From Torreya grandis (taxonomy: Eukaryota; Streptophyta; Pinopsida; Cupressales; Taxaceae), in NCBI GenBank assembly GCA_037957365.1, contig JARHVA010000001.1:16570001-16634000 (forward strand): a stretch of DNA of 64,000 nt. Direction: 5' to 3'. The notes beneath the pieces are model-generated. The model was not told the DNA's origin and made no database searches. It worked only from the letters and a program-made list of their open reading frames with translations. The translations under genes and the position numbers were made by a program. This document shows positions 35,892 through 47,483 of the stretch, piece after piece. How positions within the stretch are numbered: the stretch's first letter is position 1; every line of letters starts with the position of its first letter.

Positions 35892-36625
35892 ATGTGCAAA
35901 AATTTTGAGCTTAAGCATAAGATTCTTGTGGAGTTGCATACATCTCCAATTAGGGGACACTCAGGGTTTTTGAAAACATATCATAAAATTAAGAAAGAAT
36001 TATTTTGGGAAGGACTCAAGGGAGATGTAAAAAATTTTGTGGTAGAATGCTTGATATGCCAACAGAATAAAGGTGAGACAATTAAGACCCCAAGTCTATT
36101 ACAACCATTAACAATTCCTAGTCAAAGGTGGGAGGAGGTTTCCATGGATTTCATCACAGGGTTGCCTTGTTCTAAAGGTAAAAATGTTATCTTGGTCATT
36201 GTGGATAGGCTTACAAAATATGCCCATTTTTTTGCTCTCTCACACCCATTTTTAGCAAGTATAGTAACAACTTTTTTTTGGAAGCAGTTCTCAAATTACA
36301 TGGAACCCCCAAAATAATTGTAAGTGATCATGATCCTATTTTCACTAGTAATTTCTAGACTAAACTATTTTCCTATTTGGGTACTCAACTAGCTCATAGC
36401 TCATCTTACCACCCCCAATTTGATGGACAAACAAAAGTGGTTAACAAATGTTTAGAGGTGTATCTCCGTTGTTTTGTATCAGATAAACATGAACATTGGG
36501 TTAAATGGCTACCACTTGCACAATGGTGGTATAACACATCTTTCCATACCTCGTCTAAAATGTCTCCATTTCTATCACTATATGGTTATCATCCACCTTC
36601 AATCGCTTCTTCATTAAAAGTGTAA
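35892..36625 (+). pseudogene. G2 integrase
   Basis: The HHCC finger is present (HKILVELHTSPIRGHSGFLK, then CLICQQNKG). The core has VSMDFITGLP (first Asp), VSDHDPIFTSNF (second Asp) and SSYHPQFDGQTKVVNKCL. In this last motif the catalytic Glu of DGQTE is Lys, a G-to-A change. Downstream (36626-37020) the C-terminal region with GDWVFVRLQPYKN and YYGPYQVL leads to the chromodomain. One TAA and one TAG break the core. Confidence 0.9.
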
Positions 36626-37019
36626 ACCAAGGTTCAAAATGTGGAGGAGCACATTCAGCATCAACAAGAGGTTTTGGCTAGTTTGAGAGAGAATTTGGCC
36701 TTGGCACAAAATAGGATGAAGTAACAAGTAGATCAACACCGTAGTGAGAGAAATTTAGATGTGGGTGATTGGGTATTTGTTCGTTTGCAACCTTATAAGA
36801 ATATGTCCTTGAAGCAACAGAAAAAGGACAACAAACTTGCTCCTAAGTATTATGGCCCTTATCAAGTTCTATAGAAAATTGGAAGTGTGGCTTATAAGCT
36901 TGAGTTACCCCATTCATCTTACATACACCTAGTATTTGATGTTTCATGTTTGATGAAGGTCATTGGACAGACAATTTCAGCCCAGACAGAACTCCCAAAA
37001 CTAGATGAAGAAGGATGAC

Positions 37020-37208
37020 TCATTTTGGAACCAGAGAAGATCCTCCAAACTTGTATTAAGAGGTTGAGAACTAGAGAGATTAAGGAATATCTAATCAAGT
37101 GGAATAACCTAAGTAGTGAAGATGTAACTTGGGAAGGTGAAGATTTTCTGAAACAACATCCAGAGTTGTTCAACATTGAGGACAATGTTGGTTTGAAGGG
37201 GAAGGGCA
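37020..37208 (+). pseudogene. G2 chromodomain
   Basis: The 65-residue open stretch reads EPEKILQTCIKRLRTREIKE, YLIKWNNLSSEDVTWEGEDF and LKQHPELF. The aromatic cage region (YLIKW and TW) and the end are those of plant chromovirus chromodomains, which direct integration by binding histone marks. It overlaps the purine tract just before the 3' LTR. Confidence 0.9.
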
Positions 37209-37533
37209 TGTTACGGCCCTAACTTATCACATGTATGAGGATAGGAATGTCTGAATTGTGGCTTACTTATCCCTCTTTAATGCTATATCACATTTCTCTA
37301 TGCATTCATTTGGTTAGTAAGTCAGCTTATAAAGTAACCATGGCCTAGATAGACTATATATAGGAGGTAGAGGATAATTATTTATCATAATATTGTGAAT
37401 TTTGCTCTTATTGAAGCTTGTGGATGTTGTCCCCTCAAAGTGGCTTGTCTATTATCATATATTCTGATATATTTCAGTCATATTTGGATATATTTCTGCT
37501 ATTCTACTTTATTATTGAAGTAATTTCATTAAA
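37209..37533 (+). repeat. 3' LTR of G2
   Basis: It begins TGTTACGGCCC and matches the 5' LTR with scattered substitutions. It ends ATTAAA where the 5' copy ends ATTACA. The TATA region reads TATATATAGGAGG. Confidence 0.85.
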
Positions 37534-38060
37534 CCATCCTTCAAGGGAGTAGTCTAAGATTTTACTATGTATAGTTGTCCTTCAAGGGAGACGTCTATTT
37601 TTAGGAAAATTTTGATTTTATGGGGTGATTATACTTCATGGGATAAATATACCATTTATTTGGATATATGGATATGTTTAAAACTAAAATTACATATGGA
37701 CAAGTCTAGTCAAGTTCAAAATGTCTACCCATGTAGAAGCAAGACCTAGGCATAAAAGGTTTATTAGAGGAAGGGGTTTTGAGAAACAATTGACCATGGG
37801 ATTTCATCTATTAAAAGACAAAAAGTATCCATGAGAACCATTCTATGGGTAGATCTAGGGTACCCATACTTAGGATTGAGCTATGACTATGATGGAGGAA
37901 TCACATGGTTCTATATAATCAATCAATCCCAAAAGGTGTAGAAAGGAAATGAGGTGGAAGAAGGTTAATGATCCAATGGAATGAGCTTAAGTTAGACATG
38001 AAAGTGGGTTTGATCTTTATTTTAACCATGAAATAGATGTAAATACAAATCATTAATGGG
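37534..38060 (-). other. E1 3' UTR, proximal part, with CCTTCAAGGGAG repeats
   Basis: No gene is seen. The words CCTTCAAGGGAGTAGTCTA (37538) and CCTTCAAGGGAGACGTCTA (37579) are two units of a repeat also found in E2 at 54224, 54284 and 54330. It follows the integrase C-terminus on the minus strand. Confidence 0.6.
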
Positions 38061-39200
38061 TTTAGGTTTTAGCTTACCCTTGAAAGAGGACAAGCGATAA
38101 ACATTTGATCCATACTTATGGGTTATAATCAAGGTCCTAACCAGTTAAAAGTAAACTTACCCTTCTTGGTCTTCTCTATGTTAGTGACATGCTAGTTTTC
38201 CTTGAGGATGAGATCTCCAATGTTGAACTCCTATAATTTTAGATGTTTGTTATATGCTCATTTGATATGCTTTTTATAAATGCAAAAATGATTGAGGGCA
38301 GTAAGGTGACGTTCATCAAGAATTTCTAAGTGTGCTAAGCATTTTTGATGATAGTCACTTTCAAAAAGAATCTCATGCAAGGATATGTAGAGAGATGGAA
38401 TTTAAACCTCAAGAGGTAGAACTGCCTCAGCTCCAAATATGAGAGAGAAAGGTGTAGCACCCATAGCTTTGAATACTAGTGTAGTAAACTCATAAAGCAA
38501 ACAGGATATGGAGGTGCCAATCCTTGCTTGAATCACTGACTACCTTAGTGAGCATTTTGATGAGGGTTTTGTTGGAATCCTCAGCCTAGCCATTAGCTTG
38601 TGGATGATAAGCTGATTAAAAGCTTAGGTTGATACCAAAAGCATTTCAAAGCTCTTGGACTTTATTATTAAAAAAAAAATTCCATTATTAGTGATGATTT
38701 TGTGAGGAACACTAAAGCGGCAAATGATGTGGTGGTTAATGAAATCAATGATTTTTTTGGCTTTGACTGAGATTAGTGGGATGTATTTCACCCATTTGGT
38801 GAAATATTTCATGGTGGTGAGGATATATTGATGTCATTGAGAGGAATGTGGTTTGATTTCTCTAATAAGATCAAGACCCCATTATGAGAAGGGTCACTAG
38901 TTAGTTGATAACTAAAGACCATAAGGAGGTGAATGATGAAGATTATCATGTTGTTGGCATTTGATGCATTTCTTGACATAGTCACAATAATCTTGATTGA
39001 GTGTGGGCTAGTAGTAGCCTAGACAAAGAATGTGTTTGGCAACAACTAGAGTATTGAAGTGCCCACCACAGATGTCATTATGGGTTTATTTAATGGCATA
39101 GAAAGCCTCATGAATATAAAGGCAATGAAGGAAGATACCATCAAAGCCTTGCTTGTAAATAATTCCCCCTAGTATGATGTAATGAGAGGTACCTTGTATG
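38060..39200 (-). pseudogene. E1 integrase
   Basis: The minus strand gives the zinc region (GGHFNTLVVAKHIL, KKCIKCQQH), the core with KYFTKWVKYIPLISVKAKK and HIICRFSVPHKIITNNG, then GATPFSLIFGAEAVLPLEV and the C-terminal GDLILKENQHV and KGKFTFNWLGP. These are Tat-lineage motifs. The first catalytic Asp (usually DYFTKWVE) is Lys and the second (ITDNG) is Asn, so the enzyme is dead even apart from the stops. Confidence 0.85.
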
Positions 39201-39279
39201 AAAGCTTTATGATCTGTTCTTGAAATATCAGAAGGGAGGACATCGACATTAAGGTAGTTGAAGATTTAATCATAATAAA

Positions 39280-39790
39280 TGTCTGTAGGTGATGTTTCTA
39301 TCAAATAAATGGTAGGGAGATTATATTTGAGGTAATATGGTGTGATGAAGTGATGGGTGGTGATAGATAGTTTAGACTTAGTAGATTGAGATGGAATTTG
39401 GGATGCAAGGGAAGCCATTGTGTTTACAATTTTTTTGGTAGAATGAGGGACCAATTGGATATTGTAGTGTTCAAATGATACTAAAAGTATATAAACAATT
39501 TGTTTATACTTTAGAAGGATATCATTTTTGTATTGATAGGCTCCTGTGACTTGGTTGATAATGAGTTGAGAGTCTCCAAAGATGCTAATTATTTTGATTC
39601 TCAGAGCTAGAGCAATTTAGAGATCGATGACCAAGGCTTCATATTCGGTTATATTATTAGCGCATTTAAAATTGAGTTTGAAAGAAAGGGGAAGAGGTTA
39701 TCCATTAAGGGGAATGGGTATTATGTCAGCACCCCCACCATTTTGACATTTAGATTCATCAAAATACATAGTCATTTGATAGGTGGTTTC
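39280..39790 (-). pseudogene. E1 second (archaeal-type) RNase H
   Basis: On the minus strand MYFDESKCQNGGGADII, ITEYEALVIDL and ISIFGDSQLIINQVTGAYQ carry the conserved Asp, Glu and Asp of an RNase H placed after the usual RT-linked RNase H and before integrase. A second RNase H of archaeal type (aRNH) at this position is the hallmark of the Tat/Ogre lineage. The active-site acids are intact, although two or more stops are present. An open piece, 39266-39454, holds the end of the domain. Confidence 0.85.
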
Positions 39791-39879
39791 TTCTAAAGAA
39801 AGAGTGGCTATAGATGCATTTGGAAAGGTAAGAGGGGGAGTTTGATTATCAGGGAGAGGAGCTTCAACTAGTTAGTTTT

Positions 39880-41345
39880 CAATGACCTATCCTTTAATGG
39901 AATTTTTTAGAATAAAATCAAGATCAAACTCAGCTAAAAGCGTGAGCCACTTAGCCATATATTGGTTTTGATATGGCTTGAAGTGCATGTACTTGTGGGG
40001 GCCAGTGTTAGTAATGATGTAAGTTTTGTGGTTGAGAAGGTAGTGATGTAGTTTAGAGGCAACTAAGGCAAGGCAAAGTTTTTCAAGGTGTGTGTATCAA
40101 GTTTCATAGTCAATAAGGGTATGATTGATGTAATAAATGGCCTACTCCTTATGTTGGTGATCATGATGAGTGAGCATGGTTGTCAAGCAATGATCAATGG
40201 TAGATATGTATAAATAAAAGGGCTAATCCTCCTTTGGGGGAATAAAGACTGGTGGAGAGAGAAGATACTCCTTGATTACATCAAAGGCTTGTTGACATTA
40301 TTTGGTCCATTTAAAGGAGGTATCTTTCTTAAGGAGGTGGTGAAAAGGTTGACAATGATTATATTGTTGAGAGATAAAGTGATAAATTGACTAAAGTTTG
40401 CCTTGTAGGCTATGAAGTTATTTTAGGTTAGTAGGGGGGCATTTCTATACTGGCTCAAACTTTTGTGGGGTCTATTTCTATTCCATGGAGGGAAACAATA
40501 AAGCCTAAAATTTTTCTTGATAAGACCCCAAAGATGAATTTATTTGGGTTAATCCTGACATGATAATGGATAAGTCTTTCAAAGATGATATCGAGAATAA
40601 CCAGGTGATCTTGACGATGATTGGATTTATCAAGCAGATCATGAATATAGTCCTCAACTATTTTATGAATGAGGTCATGAAAGATATAGGTCATGGACCA
40701 TTGATAGGTTTCCCCTACATTCTTTAGGCCAAAAGGCATGACATGATAGTAGAAAGTTCCTCATAGGGTGATGAAGGATGTCTAATGTTGATCTTGAGGG
40801 GCGATCAAGATTTGGTTGTATCCTAAAAAAACATCTATAAGGGATAACATTTAATGGCTAGTAGTGAGATCAACAAGTTGGTGTATGTTAGGTAGGTGAA
40901 ATTCATCTTTGGGGCATGTGAGGTTAAGGTCATAGAAATCCACACAAAGATGAAGTCCCCTAGTGGGTTTGGTAATAGGAATAATATTAGAGACCCATTG
41001 TGGGTAGTCAATGGGTTGAATGAAGTTGATGGATAGAAGGCATTAAATTTATTCTTTAATGAGAAGAGTTATGTGAGGGTGCATACGATGAAGCATTTGT
41101 CAAATTGGCTTAACTTTAGAATGGGTTATGATGTTATGAAGAGCGATGGAAGGGTCAATACTAGGCATATCTTGATAATACCAAGAAAATGTTATGTTAT
41201 GGTCATGGAGAAAAGGTTGATAGTCTCATTGTTCCTCAAGGGTTAAGGATTGTATAATATTGATGATATGAGGGTATTCCTGAGTTCCCAAATTGACATA
41301 TGTGGTTGATTTATTTAGCATTATTTTTTTTAGGAGGGAGGGCAT
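39880..41345 (-). pseudogene. E1 reverse transcriptase and first RNase H
   Basis: The RT palm is at 40455-40739: MPFGLKNVGETYQWSMTYIF, HDLIHKIVEDYIHDLLDKS and FGVLSRKILGFIVSLHGIE, a very typical Tat RT. The YVDD motif reads YIHD, so one catalytic Asp is replaced by His. The RNase H follows with TLIDYETWYTHLEKLCLALV and KWLTLLAEFDLDF. RT start motifs extend to about 41340. Stops are present throughout. Confidence 0.85.
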
Positions 41346-41552
41346 TTTAAAAAGAAGAGTCCCCCACACCTAGGTAGGTAAGAATAGAATTGTTGTCTTG
41401 GCATTGGATGGTGTTAATGGTGGGTGAGTCATGTGTAATCATTTTGAGGTGGATGACAGGAATGGTTTTGGTTTTCAATTCTCATTGATAAGTTAGGGGA
41501 CCCAAATTGACAGTATTGATAAAAAAAAAAAATTGGTGGAATTATGTCAATG

Positions 41553-41708
41553 TCTTCAAATTGGAAAGATGGGGTTGGTGAGGGTAGAGGTTCTTCAAAT
41601 TGGAAAAATGGGGTTGGTGAGGTTAGAGGTTCTTCAAATTGGAAAAGTGGGGTTGGTGAGGGTAAAGGTTATTCAAATTATAAAAGTGGGGTTGGTGAAG
41701 GTAGAGGT
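41553..41708 (-). repeat. 39-bp tandem repeat, 4 copies, coding for a 13-residue Pro-rich unit
   Basis: Copies start at 41553, 41592, 41631 and 41670. On the minus strand each encodes PLPSPTPSFQFEE with small changes, in frame, within the linker between protease and RT of E1. The rest of the linker is open to 42097. Confidence 0.85.
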
Positions 41709-42354
41709 TCATCAGTAGTGGTGAGAATTGGTTTTGGTGATGTGGGCTCTTCTAAAAGAACGTACCCCAAGCCAAATAAATCAAGAGGTTTTTGAGTTTT
41801 GATGACAGGAAGCTCATGAGGTCCTTGTTCATAAAGGCCAAAACCAAACCCCTTCCAAGCACACTGATAAATGTACATTTGCGCAAAGGTTAGGTTGCTA
41901 AAATAAGAAAAGTCAAAAGTGAATGGCCAGATATAAGGCATGACAGTGGGAATAATGAGTGGTTTATCAAGTCCCTCATAGATAAAATGTGTTCTATTAT
42001 TGGGAAGACCAAATGAGACAAGGGTACTGATATTGGGATCATAAGATGGATCATTTTGAAGGTTCCCAAGTTCATGTGGAGAAGGGAAAGTGTCCAAAGC
42101 TAAAAATTGATATTCCCCTAGTGTGAGATCCTAAAATGTGGATTGCAAAGGGTGTTTGACCAGGATTTGAGATGAAGGCATGGTTGAACTAGTAGATGTT
42201 TCATCATTTTTGAAGATATAAGTGTTTTTGGGTTGGGTTGATGTGGCGGTTTGGCTAGAGGTTGGTTGTGAAGAGGGTGAAGGTGGAATGAGAATGTCTT
42301 GGGCTGATATGTCATATTACAAGAAGTAAAGGGACTCAAATCAGATTTGATTGT

Positions 42355-42720
42355 AATGACTTATCCCTCATGTTCAAAATTGACACATTGGTGAAGGGTA
42401 GAAGGGACACAACCCATAGCATGGATCCAAGTGTGATCGAGTAAAACATTATATTGAAATTTTCCCTCTATAACATAAAATAGTTTAGGAATAATTTGAG
42501 GCCCCAAACAAATGTGGAGAACAACTATTCTCAGAGTGGTATCCAAGGTATCATTAAATTATTAGAGAACTACCAAGCTTTCAAATATGATGTTTTTAGC
42601 TAGTTGGATTTGATCATAAGTGTGGGAGGAAATGATATTGATACTTGTTCCCCAATCAATCATAACTCTTTTGACATGTGTTTGGTTAATGGATGTGGTG
42701 ATAAAAAGAGGGGGATCAAG
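42355..42720 (-). pseudogene. E1 protease region
   Basis: The open piece 42361-42546 reads LHICLGPQIIPKLFYVIEGK, FQYNVLLDHTWIHAMGCVPS and TLHQCVNFEHEG. It is nearly identical in layout to the block following the protease active site in Tat elements (F-x-V-I-D/E, Y-N-x-L-L-G-R-x-W-I-H, VPSTLHQ). The upstream part with the catalytic Asp is probably at 42640-42720, where the frame is broken. Confidence 0.8.
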
Positions 42721-43289
42721 GTCTTCATTATGATATGGTAGAATTTTTTATTCTTGAAATGTGACCATGGTAGTATGTTGGATGGCTCCAATCAAAGATG
42801 TAAGAGGTTGGGGATCATTGGTTGAACCTCTATAGAATGCAGTGTTTCAATTAAAGCTTGACAATGTTGAGGTGAGGTGATAATTAAGTCATAAAGACTC
42901 ATTTTGACTGGTGTTTGGTGAATTTGTTTTAGCACCAAGTGTTGGATGAATGGAGATGTGTTAGAAAAAGAAGGAGATCCTAAAATGGAGACTTTTGGCT
43001 TGGATGTTTGTGAGGGTGAAGGTGAAGGTATAGTTGTTTAGGCTAGGTTAGTTGGTTGAGGAGTTAAAGGGTAAGACCATGAATTGGTTGCCTTGGCCTT
43101 GTCTTTTTCATTTTGCTAGGTGGCTTTACCCTTATCCTTTTTTTGGGATTGAGACTGAGCCACCATATGAATGGTATGGATAAGGGAAGTGGTTACTTGC
43201 TTCGATTCCTCTACTTCACTCCTGGGTGGGAGTAGAGAACTATATGATTGGTACGTACATTGGATAGGTGGTAAAAGAGGAAAGGGGCT

Positions 43290-43435
43290 TAAAGAAGGTT
43301 CATCTAATAGATCATCTTCCTCAAAAAGCCATGAACAATTGATTAGAGAGTTTTATAGTTCTCCATATCATGTCCAGGGGTCCTATGATGAAGACAAATC
43401 AGATTGTCATTGAACCAAGTTGGCTTTTGGTGAGT
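43290..43435 (-). pseudogene. E1 second YH..GHD module
   Basis: The minus strand reads WFNDNLICLHHRTPGHDMEN and YKTL. It aligns with the E2 sequence WFDDTKICAYHCTPGHDTEQ at about 55730. The module resembles the Cys/His knuckle of Tat/Ogre gag proteins (C-x-Y-H-x4-GH-x5-C). Here the first Cys and the paired His are present, but the last Cys is Tyr. Confidence 0.65.
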
Positions 43436-44815
43436 GGGGTCAAAAGGCTTGATTGGTGGTAAGATAATGGTAGAAGCTTCCAATAGTCTTTATAAAATGG
43501 TTGTATAAGACTCTGATAAAGATCTTGGAGGTGGTGGAGTATGGACTTTGGGTGTAGGGATCCTATGGGGCAAAGATTTTTTGATGGGAGGTGTGGTTGG
43601 TGGAGTGAATTTGGTTGGTGGTTTATTAAGAATTGGCTTAGTTACAATTGGTTTAGAGATTGGAGGTCTAGATGATGAGGGTTTAATGGATGGGAAAGTG
43701 GATGGAAAAAGGTTGGTAAGAAATGATGATCAACTAGAGGATTGGGTTCTTATAGGTGGAGAAAGGGGAGATGGTTTCTTGGAGGAAGAGTAGGTAATGG
43801 GAATGGTATAAGGATGTGGTCCCAAAATATAGGGTAAAGGTGAAGGAGTTGGTATGGTCCTTCCTTGAGGTTGTGGTCTAGGCAATCTTGCCTTCTTAAT
43901 GGACTAAATTGGATTCAGCTTTGGTTGGTTTGATGTGGTTAAGTCCAATCTCAAAGGAGGGTGAGTAGGATTATGTATGGGAAGGATCCATAAGTTTATG
44001 ATTGGCTTGATAAGAGAGGCATAGGGTAACTTGACAATTTTAGGTGGGGGTAATTGAGATGGTTCCTTGGTGACTTTAGGAGGGGTAGTTGGTGGAGTGT
44101 AACAATAGGCTTGACAGTCAACTCAAGTGAAGGAGAAGGTTCATTTTTATTTTGATATGGGAGTCCAAGCTGATGCCAAAAGGTGGCTCTATCAAAGTTA
44201 GGTTGGGAGATAAATTCCAAACTTTGAACTAGCTAGGAAAAGGTTTATAAATGGGTCTTGTTTACTAATCACCAGTTTCAAAGCATAAGCCTTTTATGGA
44301 AGAAGGAGTAGTTTTAATGTTTCTATCTTTGGTGGAAGGTTCCAAAGGTGATGATTGGGTAGATAAGGGTATTGTCTCTCTAGAAATAGTTTCCAAGGGA
44401 GGTACAGATGGTTCTATAATAGGAGCGGTAAGGGTAATAGTTTCAAGTGGAAGGGTAGGTATAGTTTCCTCTTTGGTTTGGTTATCCAAAGAAGTAGGTG
44501 GTTTTTCTAATTGGATTAGAGGAGTGGATAAAATGGTCAATGGAATGGTTATCTCCTTGTGTATTTCTATGATAGGAGGGGTAGATGGAATGATGGTTTG
44601 ATCTATAGAAGAGGAAGGGGTAATTAATTCCTCCATTGGGTTTTTTGAAGGAATGGATGGTGGGTTGGCTTCCTCTATTTGGGTGATAGAGATGATGACT
44701 TATTCAATAGTGGGTACATTATTGATGACATTAATTACATGTTCCTCATGTGATTTGGAGGACTCAGGCTTGTTTTCATGATGTTGGGTTGAAGGTGAAT
44801 GATTTGGAAAAGGTT
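43435..44815 (-). pseudogene. E1 Pro/Thr-rich spacer of the gag-pol region
   Basis: Open pieces at 43996-44220 and 44265-44636 encode low-complexity Pro, Thr, Ile and Ser-rich sequence (for example TPPIIEIHKEITIPLTIL). E2 has a similar spacer between its two YH..GHD modules. No enzyme motif is seen. Stops occur between the pieces. Confidence 0.6.
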
Positions 44816-44816
44816 T

Positions 44817-45065
44817 TCATAAAATATCAAGAGATTGATTGGAATGAGCATTTGGGTTATCAAACACAATCTCCCCTTTATCATTTAGGTCTTGGATAAT
44901 ACTTTTAAAGGTATTACATCTATCAATATCATGTCCAATGACCCAATGATAATCATAATGATCATTCTCATTATACCACCCGAGAATAAGATGAGAAGTA
45001 TTGAATTGTTGAAGGGGCTTGATAGGTGGAAAGTGGATTAGATTGGATTTAATTAGTTTATCCAA
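44817..45065 (-). pseudogene. E1 first YH..GHD..C module (gag C-terminus)
   Basis: The 82-residue piece contains ILGWYNENDHYDYHWVIGHD and IDRCNTFKSIIQDLNDKGEI followed by VFDNPNAHSNQ. This matches the conserved knuckle and following helix (GH-x3-C-x2-LK-x2-IQDLIDKG) of Tat/Ogre gag. The expected leading Cys is replaced by Tyr. Confidence 0.75.
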
Positions 45066-46791
45066 AACTAATGCATAGGATTCCCCAATTGGGTTAAATG
45101 GTTTTGAAGGAGCCTAGTTTTGGGTACATTTTTGGTGATTAGAAGAATTTTTGCTTCGAGGTGTTTGGTTGACGGTTGGAGGTGATGCGGTTTTGAGAAC
45201 AACCGAGTGTGATGATGATTATTATTTAGAATTGGTTGGGTTTGTGGTCTTAGTGGAGGATGATTCAGTGGATTTGAAACTAGAATTTTTATTTTGAAGT
45301 TTCAACTTCCCTTCATCAATATCACAATTTTCTAATTTATATGCCATGGTGAATGCTTCATCAAAGGTCCTAAAGGTTTGGACTTGGAGAATTGGAACAA
45401 TGTGTTTGGCACACCCCCAAGAGAATAATTTGATTAATTTGGGTTGGAGTAATGGGAAGGTGAGTTGATTAATGATGTCCCTCCAAATGATAACAAAATC
45501 AACAATGGATTTATCTTCAAATTATTTGATGGAGTATAAGTTAGTGATGGAAACTTTTTTAGATATGCTTACAGAAAAGTGTTTCAAAAAAGTTTGTACC
45601 AATTGAGAGAAAGAAAAGATAGAATGAGTGGGAAGGGCACTATACCAATAAAGGGTGGCCTCAAATAATGACATGAGAAAGGTTCAAAGGAGGAGAGCAT
45701 CATCATAAGTGATCAAGTAGCAAGCATGATAGAATGCTCTAAGTGCTAATGAGGATCCTCCTTACCTTGGAATTTATAAAATTTGGGAAATTCCCATTGA
45801 GAAGGGTAAGCATGAATGGGCATGGAGGGGTGGATAGGATCGTTAAAAATTTGGTCATAAGACAAAAGATTGGTTGAAGCAGAGATGGATGAATCCAAAC
45901 TAGTCATTTTATCCATTAGCATTTTGATTAGATTGGGTTGAGGTTAAGAAGCTGCATAATTGAGGGGCATATTCTGTTGAGGTTGGCTTGTGGCTATGTA
46001 TGAATAGGTAGAAGATGGTGCTGAAGAAGCCACATAGTAATAGGTGGTGGTAAGGGGTTGAGATGGTGGCACATAAGAGATAATTAGTATAAAAGGGTGG
46101 TATGTACCCTTGTGGATTAGGGGCATACTAGTAAGCTGTCATAGGCACTTGTTGAGAAAAGGATGTGGTTGGTATGGTTGAGGTAAGAAGAAGTTGGGAA
46201 GGTTGAGGTTGTGTAGTTACCCTAGTGCTGATTGGGGGAAGGTTTTGAGGTATGGAGAGCACTAGGTTTTGAACTAGAACTATGGCCAAGGGATTTGTTG
46301 CAACCAAAGGGAAGATAGAAGCTAGAGTGGAAGATAATGCCATAGTAGATGGGGCATATATGACTAATTGTAAGGTTAAACCCACACAGGGTGTGATAGG
46401 AAGTGTTTGGTTGGGAGGTGGAAGGTTGGTTTGAGTTTGGCTGGATGGGGTGTTGGAAGAGGCCTGAGTCAATGGTTAGGTTGAAGTGGTACCTACCATA
46501 AGGTGGGATGGCATGCCAAGAGAAGGATCAGAAGAAGGAACCAAATTAGAGGGTATGTTGAGGCAAGATGTTGAGGTAATGTTGTAAAGCAATTAAATTA
46601 TTGTTAAGAAAGAAAGTAAAGTCTAGATCTCTTTCAGATATGATTAGGATTCTAGAAGGAGAAGGTGGTGGAGGAGAATGGTGAGGTGAAGTGTGAGGAT
46701 ATTTGTCAACATTTGAGGCATAATCCATGGATGAAGCAGAAGGTGGTGGTTAGTTGTTTTTATTTCTCACTTATTGTCTAGTTAAAACCAT
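45066..46791 (-). pseudogene. E1 gag (N-terminal region and capsid)
   Basis: The start is taken as 46791 (minus), MVLTRQ followed by a stop, which aligns with MVLIRSQAK of E2. The N-terminal part is Pro/Thr/Ser-rich (46128-46472, 46546-46728). The capsid at about 45370-45800 shows FYKFQGKEDPH, and MAYKLENCDIDEGKLKL at its end matches MARKLELCTVEEDKIKL of E2. Stops and frame shifts are frequent. Confidence 0.75.
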
Positions 46792-47460
46792 ATGAGAAAA
46801 TAGGGAATGTTATTATGACACTCACACCTCAAACAAAGAGTAAACCTAAAATAATTTCAAAGCAATTAATACATACATTAAGAAGTGTGTTTTAACCTTA
46901 GGATTACTTTTAAACCACTTTTGGCTTATGCCTTAAAGTGTGTGATAAGGGAGGTTGGATTACAAAATGGGTACTAAAAAGGAATTCTATGGATGGTTTC
47001 AAGTTGTTTAGGTTCTCAGAAGGAAGATCTATGTTAAAATTTAGTACGTGGCTTGGTGTTGGGGCCTACCCCCTCACTTCATGATCCTACAGTGATAAGG
47101 GTGTCAAGTGCATAGCTAAGATATAATAAGTCTAGAGTTTATACTTAACCAAAGAGCTAAGTTAGTTCTCCTCTTGGTGGTGAAATCCAAGTGGGATAGT
47201 CAAGAGGGGGTAAGGTTGCTTCCAGGTGATGAAATCCCAATTAGTCCTTGTTTCAAGTATTGTTTTGATGTGTAAATTATTTTGTGGTTCAATTTTGTGT
47301 GTGATAACAAGTGTGAATGCTACAATAAGATTACTTTGCCTCCTAAGTTACTAGATGAACTAAAATTAGCAAGCAATCGATGAATGCAAGTGGTTAATTT
47401 TTAAGCCCCAAAATAAATGATTTCATTCAATGAGAAAACAAATAGGGAAGAAATAGAACT
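46792..47460 (-). other. E1 leader (primer site to gag), partly conserved with E2
   Basis: No ORF is seen. A block at about 47045-47240 matches E2 at about 59745-59965, with shared words such as AGTGAAGTCCAAGT / GGTGAAATCCAAGT and GGTGATGAAATC. The rest is AT-rich. Confidence 0.65.
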
Positions 47461-47480
47461 GGGTCCCATCGAGCATGCCA
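47461..47480 (-). promoter_or_regulatory. Primer-binding site of E1
   Basis: The minus strand reads TGGCATGCTCGATGGGACCC after a 3-base spacer from the LTR. E2 has TGGCACGCCTGGTGGGACCC at the same place. The changes in E1 are largely C-to-T or G-to-A. The priming tRNA was not assigned, but it is not initiator-Met. Confidence 0.75.
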
Positions 47481-47483
47481 AAA

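Larger units (their letters stand above)
31972..37533 (+). mobile_element. G2: plus-strand chromovirus with 325-bp LTRs
   Basis: LTRs 31972-32296 and 37209-37533 flank a 4.9 kb interior encoding gag, protease, RT, RNase H, integrase and chromodomain in one orientation. The primer site TGGTATTAGAGC is at 32299-32310. The purine tract GAAGGGGAAGGGCA ends at the 3' LTR. It is inserted in the 3' UTR of E1, antisense to it. No clear target duplication is visible (left flank GAAGC, right flank CCATC), so one end may have been altered. The organisation and knuckle type suggest the Reina/Galadriel side of the chromoviruses. Confidence 0.9.

Noticed and set aside
31972..37533. A target-site duplication for G2
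   Set aside because: Left GAAGC and right CCATC do not match at any offset I tried, so none is claimed.
43171..43793. Plus-strand Gly-rich ORFs in E1
   Set aside because: They are the complementary reading of the Pro-rich spacer on the minus strand and contain no motif.
47461..47480. Assigning the E1/E2 primer site to a specific tRNA
   Set aside because: The sequence TGGCAYGC... is clearly not initiator-Met, but I cannot match it to one tRNA with confidence without a tRNA set.
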